Shown here piece by piece: positions 12,401 to 21,400 of a DNA stretch of 24,034 nucleotides. The stretch's first letter is position 1, and each line of letters starts with the position of its first letter. Origin of the DNA: Isoetes engelmannii (Eukaryota; Streptophyta; Lycopodiopsida; Isoetales; Isoetaceae). Location of the stretch: the NCBI GenBank assembly GCA_011763485.2, contig JAANSK020242182.1, positions 1 to 24,034 on the forward strand, in the 5' to 3' direction. Below the pieces are notes generated by a model. The model ran no database searches and was not told the DNA's origin. It worked only from the letters and a program-made list of their open reading frames with translations. Position numbers and translations under genes: made by a program.

Positions 12401-15400
12401 AATGTTCAAAGATAGGTTTAAAAAGAAAAAAAAAAATTACGAATTAAATCTTGTGTTTTGTAAACAAAATAATAGCCAACCAGGGTAAAATTAGGTTCAG
12501 ATTCAGAATTGAGCTTTGCATAATGAAGAAGAAAATCAATGAAGCTGTAAGAGTTTTCTTTGAGGTTGAAACAACTTAGATTGGACGGTAATGCTATCAT
12601 TCTGTTACTTTAGCAGCAAAGATTAGCTCCCAGGATTTGTCTTAGTATCGAAAATGTAAAAGAATACTGATATGCAGATGCTCCTAATCTACAAAGCTTC
12701 AAAAACCATGCCAAAACTTGTTTGAGAGAGGCGGATGAACTCAGAAGGCCACTTCCTTACCAGTCTAAAGTTATCCTTGGTACCACAATAAATAGATTAA
12801 TACATTGAGCATAATGCATATATGGCAAGTCTGGCTACATTGACATTCCAAGATTGGCCTTACATCTGTGCCAACGGGGAAAACAGACATTTCTCTGCCA
12901 ACACCAAGATACCCTCCACCAACGTCAAGTGTCATCGACAAAGGTATGCGCACTTCTAATTCTGCCATAGCTTCACTCATCAAAACACCTGCATGGCTAT
13001 ATGCCTTTGCAAACAGAAGCTGAAGAAAGAAAGAATTGACAAGCAATATTAGTAATTACCAATGTAAAAGTTGCATAATTCATCACAATTGACTCACGCT
13101 TTTGCCAGGAGATTTAGCAGTCACAGTTCCTGCATTCACGTCCATAATTGCAACAGAAGAGTCAGAGCATGAAAATTGTAAAGTAGCTCCCGTCGTTGGT
13201 CCACCCTCTGTAACCATCTGCAACACCTTCTATCAAGCAGAGTACATCCAAATAGAAATCCAAAACTAATTAATTTGATCCTGGTACTTACCACATACTT
13301 GGCACCAGGTGCAAGCAGCACTCTTTCTGAGGTAAATACAAGAGGAGCATGCACAGTAACCCTTCCAGGATCACTAAAAATATGACGACCAGATGACTGC
13401 TGTGCACTCACCTAATCATACGCAAGTAAGTTAATGCAACCGTATACTTCATGATAACAGAAATGATGAGACATACCTGTAGACTCGTCAGTCCTAAATT
13501 TGTACCACGTATTCTGAAAGCACTTTGATGAAGGCCATTTTCCATGAAGGTATAATTCCTAACGGCAACAACAACTTCATCTTGTACATGAAGTTCAAGG
13601 TTCATGAAAGCAAGCTGAAAAGCACGAAACCAGGAGACCATGACAACCTGCTAAATAGCAATCACAGATATGAATACAGGAATAAATTACCTGGGATTGA
13701 TCAAAGGTATGCCCTGTACTGTCACCAGCTTGTACTTCAACAGCTGCCTCGGATCCTAACTGATAATATAGAATTCTCTGAGTTGGCTTTTATGCCCAAT
13801 GCAGAGTATAATTTAAAATGAAACCATAAAAGTACATTGTATTCTTTATCAGTTAGTAGCAGCCTCCTTGTACTCAGCAAATCTAGAAAGGAAAAAACAG
13901 AATTGACGAGAAAAATGTTTAATAGTGTTTACTCCCACTTTGGCATTCAATACTGGCCCACAGGCTGGTCTAAAGGATCTGTTTATCCTGAGAAACTTGC
14001 TGTGCCTCTCTTTCCTGGCCTTCTATAAAGCCACCCCTTTAGACAATTTGATTTCCTTATTTTGTTATTATTTTTCACTAACCGGACGTCATATGAGGTG
14101 CAAAGGAAGAGGCCTGATAGTTTCGTTTTCTGCTGAAGTTTGCTGATTCATTTTGCTCATTCTGATCCCATAAACATACAAAGTTAAACACTTGTGGTCG
14201 TGAAAGTTCCTGCTGCAACGTGACTGGAAAAGAAAATAAATCCTTCCCCTTATTTCACAGTATACTGGGCAAGAAAAAGGAGGTGTTGCATAGTACATAA
14301 AGCTGTTGTTCTCATGTATGCCTTTTGCTCAGCCAACCTCGGTTTTCAACTGATGTGATGAACCCACTAATCCGTGGGCATGTAAAAGGCAAACGTCCCA
14401 GATTCCAGAGATTGACCTTTGAAGCAACATGAGGTTTTCAATAGGGTGTCTACCACCAGCTGAAGATTCGAGGCTGGTCATGGCTGAGCACAGAAAATGC
14501 CTCTTGTCTGATCTGGCAGCAATCATAGCTTCCTTGGGGCAAACTGGTAAGTTTCTGGAACCCAGCTTCTCAGGTGTAGCAAAATAAACTTAGACGCCAT
14601 CAATATACAATATTTGTGGCTGCATTGACCCAAGAGTTTAAAGAATATATATCTCTCTCTCTAGTCATCTTGCCTCCTTTAAGTAATTCATATAGATTAC
14701 CATGTCACACTCCATAAAGCAGTGATCTTACCGGAACCTGTAAATCGTCTGGCAAAAGCAACCTAATCCAAGCAACATCTGCAACTTGTACCTGGAACGA
14801 AGACAAACGGTGCACGTAAGCGGGAAGTTCTACCGCTAGAAGATTTTCTTAGTTATAATGGTTGGCTGCACAAGTACTATGCTGCATGTGACGACCTGAT
14901 GCTAAATACATTAAATATATGCGATAACTAATGTCTTAGCCTCAAAATGGGTAGTTAGATGGAAAGGGTTCTGAAAATGTGTGATTTCATACATTTATGC
15001 ACAAACAAAATATACAGCCTATGAAAGGCCTGACCTACCAGGGCATGTGCAGTCGCTGGAGATGCCAAACCCATATCTCGTACAATCAGCATAGTTGATC
15101 CCAAACCTCTTGCACCCACCAATATATGTGAGATGTGGGCACCAGGCTGTTGTTGGTATACTATGGCAACTTTCGAATTGTTTACGCTTGCTTCAATATC
15201 CCTTGTCCCACCTATAACTGAAAACTTGGCCTGCAATGACAGGGTGCAAGATATCAATGAGCATCACTTCAGTCTTACCTCTCTAAAACCAATAACAAGA
15301 GTACTTCACCTTTGCTTCAGGATGATTAAAAAGTAAAAATTCATCTGGTTCTAAACGAAGTGCTGTAACGAGCTGCAACAAGAACATCACCATGGCATCA

Positions 15401-18400
15401 GTTTTACATAACCCTTTGACCAAAGATTTGGTCCCAGATGATCTGAACTAGAAACATCTCACCTGTAAGAGTGCAGCATCTGTGATGGTGTCAACCATTT
15501 GTCTTAATAGATTGTTGGTTTTACTAACTGTAATAGAACTCAACTCTTTGCTGGACTTTAGGTAGGCCACACTTGCTCTTAATGTACACTGAATAATTTC
15601 CAATGTAAGAAGTCATCCAATTAACAATTCAAAGATAACATTTTTCACTTACTAATCCTGGGGTATGTTGAAGTGCTAGCTTTCTTTCCCAAAGACCAAA
15701 TTTGTCACCATCAGAGTCTTCCCACTCAGCTAATCCATTACATCTTTCCAAATGCCAATTTAAAAACAAGGATGATGCATTTGCAAATGGAATACCATAT
15801 TTGTACATAGCTACAGCTGCAACACGAATAGATCGACCATTGACAACCGTAATTGGAGATAAACGAACACGATTATGATCACGTTCAAGCTGCGATACAG
15901 CTTTAATATAGGAGTATGAGTTCTCTGTAGAAACAAGCAACAAAATCACTTATCTGGAAAATATCATAGAGTCCTTCCTTAGAAAGCATTAACTTGCCTG
16001 CCTCCTCAACCACTAATGTTATTGAAGCCGGAATCCAGCAAAAAACATTGATAGCTGAAGATGCTACTGATCTTAATGGATGGTCTTCACTCTCTAAGTT
16101 CCCCCGGTGGAAGACAAGTGTCTGACAAGGAAACAATCTTAGCAACGCACTTCAGAAAAACTTCTATAATGCAGGACAAGCCCTACAGAGATAGATAAGT
16201 CTATCTGAAGTTACAACCTAACAAAGAAATTTCAACGCCATTAACGCAACTTTGCATTGAGCAGTATATTTTGATGGTCTATCACCAACAGAGGGGTTTA
16301 ATGTAGCTTCACATATTCCATCTAATAATTAACAGACCCACATATCACTGATGTACTCCCAGTCCCTTAGGACAATGTTAGTTCATTCAGTTTTACTCGC
16401 CAAATAGCTACTAAAACTACAAAGATAGCAATTACTGAGACCTAAGATCTCTGGTTAAGATTCTTTCCCAATTAGCAGATCACCCAGCAAAAAGATACTA
16501 CAAAGACGGCAATTACTGAGACCTAAGTTCTCTGTTTAAGTTCTTTACCAGATCTCTGGTTACTAGACTACAAACAATATCAGCTTTCAGCAGCGTCACA
16601 ACTACACACACCAATCTATAAGTCCAACAGTAACGTACATAGTTACCCAGCGAACAGCATGTCACCAAATAAATTCTTCCAGCTTCTTCAGCAGGACCAA
16701 CAGACAGATCTCCAATGGAGTTCTCAATATCCTCTGGAATCACCTCATGTGACTCCATAAATTTTATACCTTGCCTCCAACGATCAGGTCCCCCCTGTAC
16801 AATAATCTTCATGCTACTGCCGACAACAAGAACCAAGTCTTTCACCTCCCTACTACAAGAGGGAGTACTGCATGCATACCCACCATAAGAGTTACCATCC
16901 CCAGCTTGCAACACTACTAGTGGGCTATAAGAAGCAATGGTCCAGGATACTTCTAAAGAACGATGGCCATCAAGAAGCCCAGCAGACCGTCCAGAAATTG
17001 GCTCCCCAATTTCCACGGTCGCAGCCACAGTTGTCCTTCCAGGATGCAAGGCTGAGACAACAGTCCAAGCACATGCTCGGTCAGAAGGAACCTGGCCAGC
17101 ATCAAATTGATTTGTATCTCTTATATCAACCAGCATAAAGCCAGTGTCATGTATAGACCATTTAACAGGTAAATTAAACACATCACACCTCGAGTATTGC
17201 AGACCTGCAATTTACAAATATTCACAGTTAGAGTCAGTGAAAGATACTTCAATAAAAAGGCCTTACCAGAAGGGTTAATCAAGCTAACAGCTACCAGAAG
17301 ATGAGATTTAATTTCAAACTCAACAGGCATCCCTGGTACTGGCATGATGGAAGAAGGAACTGTCACCTCAACAGTAATCTGCATCAATTGCCCAAATTGA
17401 ATTCACAAGCAATTCAGAACCATCCAACTAAAAATTAAATTCGTTGCCTTAATTTACAATACAATGTGCATGGAAGACAAAGTAGATAGTTACCTGATCA
17501 ATATTTAAAGAGTCACTAATAGCTGAAACAGATATCACAGTTCTACCAGGCCCTTTGCTATGTACAACCCCCAGTGCATCCACAGTTGCCACAGAGGATA
17601 ATGAAGAGACCCAATGATAATCCCTTACCTTCTCTCCACAGCCTGCAACCACAGCAAGAAAAAAAACAAGACAAGGATGGCTCTTGTCAAAACAGTAGAA
17701 ACAAAAATGAACAAAAGAAAGAAAAGATGAAGAGAAGAGAAGAGGGAACCATATTAACATCCATTTGAAACCCATAGGATCTAAAAGAACAAATAAATAC
17801 ATCCGTTTTTGTCATGTGGGAGCATCTCTCTAGCTTCTGAAATGCAAAACTGGCATGCCAAAAAAAAAGATTTATTAACATCTTGAAAGACCGTAGGATC
17901 TATGAAGCCAAGAACATACTTTAGATGTGCAAGAAAGGCACTAGGCCAGCCCTCAAGACATTAAAAGTCTATTTGTAAAATCACGTAATTAAATTTCAAC
18001 AAGAAATTCCTAGGAAGATGTTCCATTTGCCACCCTAGCTGCTCCATTAAATGCTTTGATGCTCTTATTGGATGAACTCTTTTGTTTCTTAACGTGTCTT
18101 CACATCTGAAAAGACTGCTGGTGCTTCTTTTGTTGGCCTCTTTACTTCTCTTAGAGGTTGCTAAAAGTCACCCCCTTAAAGTCAAGAAATTTCCTTTTCT
18201 TTGGGGAAGCCATCTATCATTGCATTAATAACAAGGAAGAATGAACAATCCCTGTTTGACTTGGCCCTCTTGGCCTGAAAAAGTTTCTAAAGGCTGCTCC
18301 TTCCTTTTTGGGCTAGCTCATGAACAATAAGGTACAAATTTCTGGTCATAGTACGTCTGTTGCTGTAAGGACGTTGGATGTCTAAAGATGCAATGATATC

Positions 18401-21400
18401 TACCTCTTATAACGTAATAGAGCGGGCAGGTTTTTGCAACTTAACTGACTCCCTACTCCCCCCTACAGGTCTAAAAAGATGTTGTGATGTCCTGTTTAGT
18501 TAATCTACTTCCGGAAAAGAGTCCTTGTCTCTTTCCCAGCTCTTTCGACCTTCCGTAGTGCCAGTGATGCTGAATCAGGTGCAAGAACGATGTGAACACT
18601 GACTGCTAGCTGAGTTGCACTTGACAGATTTTCTTGTTCCATGTTTCTGGCTTGGCCAGTTTCAACTTCTGAAAAGACACAGAACGACCCCAAAATAATC
18701 CTCAGGTTATGTGAGAAATGATACCTAAATAATCTTAATGAACTATATATGATTAAGTTCAAGAGATTATCCTTGTAGAAATGTCTTTGTCATCCGTTGG
18801 TCTGCCACACAAATTGTGCTGAATAGCCATATGTACCTCGTGTCATAAGTTGAATTTCTTCGTATAAGCATCAGCTTCAACATATCAAGCACAGGCAATC
18901 TAGCTCAAATTATCTGTCCAAATTTGTAATAAACAGCCACGATCTGGACCTTAACTGTTAACAAATGCTAACTATCATCCCTAACATTATATGCATAATT
19001 CTGCATAGATATTTCTTTTACTACCTCTACAGTCATATTCCTCTGGTCAATAGTAACTACCGCCTGAGGCAACACTTCCCACGTAGGTAAATATTTGACT
19101 AAACCAAGTTGCACACTGACCTCCTCTTACTTTCAGCTTATACTCCTGGGAATGTTCTGGAATCCATGGTAGGCGGATTTCTCGTTGCTCTTCATCGGCT
19201 CCTTCTAAAAGTATATGCACCCTGCTGCAGATGATGACGTCTTGTTTCACCTTCAATACCTGCATGCAAGCAAACTACTATGAAGTTGCTGGCTGCATAA
19301 AATTTACCCTAGAAAAGACTGTTAAAGTGCTTCTTTAAATGCGCTGACTGGGTAAAGCTCCTAAAATAGCTCAGCAATCCCGCAAATGCAACGTGTACAG
19401 CCACTCATCTATTAATCATCCACATCGGTAAAAACAGACAATAATATCAACTTGCCACAATCACAAGCTTTCAATTTCTGCAATCAACCCTATGCTTGAA
19501 ATTTCACACAAGAATTGGCCAGCATCTTGGAACTCCCCAGTAAAACCATGCTGAAACAGGTGTTATGAGAGACAATGATGGGACATTATGTAGAGAAAGT
19601 TGGTGTGTACTTACCCCGTCATCCTTTACCATGCTTGTCTCATTTTGAAAATCCCCAAAAGTCAATGTAGCAATTAGCGTGCCATTTCCTTCTAATAACG
19701 CATGAAGAATAGTACCATTATGCCATCCATGCTCATAAGCAACGTCCTCCGGTATTGGAACCACATCCCAATATGGAAGTCCTCCAAATGCCAGCTTTAA
19801 ATTGTTGTCCTGATGCAAGATTTATCTTGGTGTCAAACAGTATAAAATAAAATAAGTGGTGCATTACATACTACAAATTCACGTGAGTTTGGGTGGATTT
19901 ACATAGGTTGGTATAAATTAACCTGAAAAATAGGTTGGTATAAATTAACCTAAAGTTTGTTATCATAGAATTTGGGCTAGTGCGGGATTTTAAATAATAT
20001 AGGCCCTTTACTTCTTGACAGCATATAGTAACTATCACTTTGAGACATAATTGCATATGGACGCAGACAACCATGCTCATCTTTTACTGACAAAAAGGAT
20101 TACCAGCCATCTTTATAGTAGCAGAGCAAGGTGGTTTTTTTTCATTTATAAAAGATTGCATGCTCTACGGGAATAAATGCTGCTTAGGATTGTTGTTGGT
20201 CGACAATACGTTATGATTCTGAATTTTCTTAACCTGCAACTTATAGTTTTAAGATGTCTTTCACGAGTGCTGAGATGGTCTGGAACTCTACAGCCATCAA
20301 CGTCGAGTTTATATTATACCATAATTCAGAGATATACATAGCTGTGGAAACTGAAGCCTAAAACTTGTAGAACATGCAACTGATAATGTGCATGCTTTGA
20401 CGGCCTAAGGAAGAAAAGTTACTGTGAAGCATGAACATTCAAACAACTTGCAAAAAAAAAGAAGAAAACTACTTCCTCAACCTCATCAAAACCGTGTATG
20501 ATATCAGACAATGACAGACCTGTGTCAAGTACAATGGCCGTCCTCCTGACTCTGCTGAGAAAGCTAAAACCTCAACAACATATTCCCTTCCCACTACAAT
20601 GTGCCATGGCGTACTGGAAGATACAATGCTGGTGTCTACATTAAGTGGAATATTTGGTCGTCTTCCTAAAGAGGACAGAGGTGATAACACTAAACGCAGA
20701 TTGGATGGGATCACAACATGAACTGTGGAGATTTGCTGATGTCCTTTAACTCTTATATCCTCAACAAAAACACTTGTGGCACCAAGTTCATTTGCAATTA
20801 GCAACCCCTTATGCTGGTCAATCAATGCCACAGAAGCATTGGTGACAAACCATTGGTGGTATCGTGATGGTAACTGCACAGCTAAAAGAGAAAACATGAG
20901 AATCAATGTTAGTCATATATTTTAGATAAGCTTAATATGAACATCAAAAATGAATTACAGAAAGAAAGGACTATTACCACCAACACATAACCAATGATAC
21001 AATGTTGTGTATAAGCATTCCTTTCTAGGCAAAGAATCTTTTATCTGATTAACGACTGCTTATCCTTCCAGTGAGTTGATAAACTACTTGCTTTAATTTC
21101 CTTAACAGGTCATATTATATACGCTTCTTTGTCATAGACATACACAGCCACGCATTTCTAATAAGAGAACTTTAGGATATTGCATGGTCTTTGAAAAAGC
21201 AGTGCAGTCATGCTAGATAATTAGCATAAACAATCAACATATTTTGAGTTCATCATCATCTTTGTCCAGTCCTGAATTGATGAGTAGAAAAATCAATAAA
21301 ACCTTATGTGAAATAAGCCAGATGTGCTAACAAGTCATATGATAGTCTACAGATATTTGCTCAACATGCTCTGAATCATAATAAAAATTCTCACATTCAC

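Noticed and set aside
13525-13821. Plus-strand open frame of 98 codons
   Set aside because: It lies antisense to GP210 exons 17 and 18 and is their shadow.
16872-17138. Plus-strand open frame of 88 codons
   Set aside because: Antisense to GP210 exon 10; the minus-strand frame is the conserved one.
19500-19552. A possible extra GP210 exon after exon 6 (TTTCAG acceptor followed by HGFTGEFQDAGQF)
   Set aside because: No usable donor follows before a stop, and exon 6 joins exon 7 directly in phase 0 with family-like sequence across the junction.
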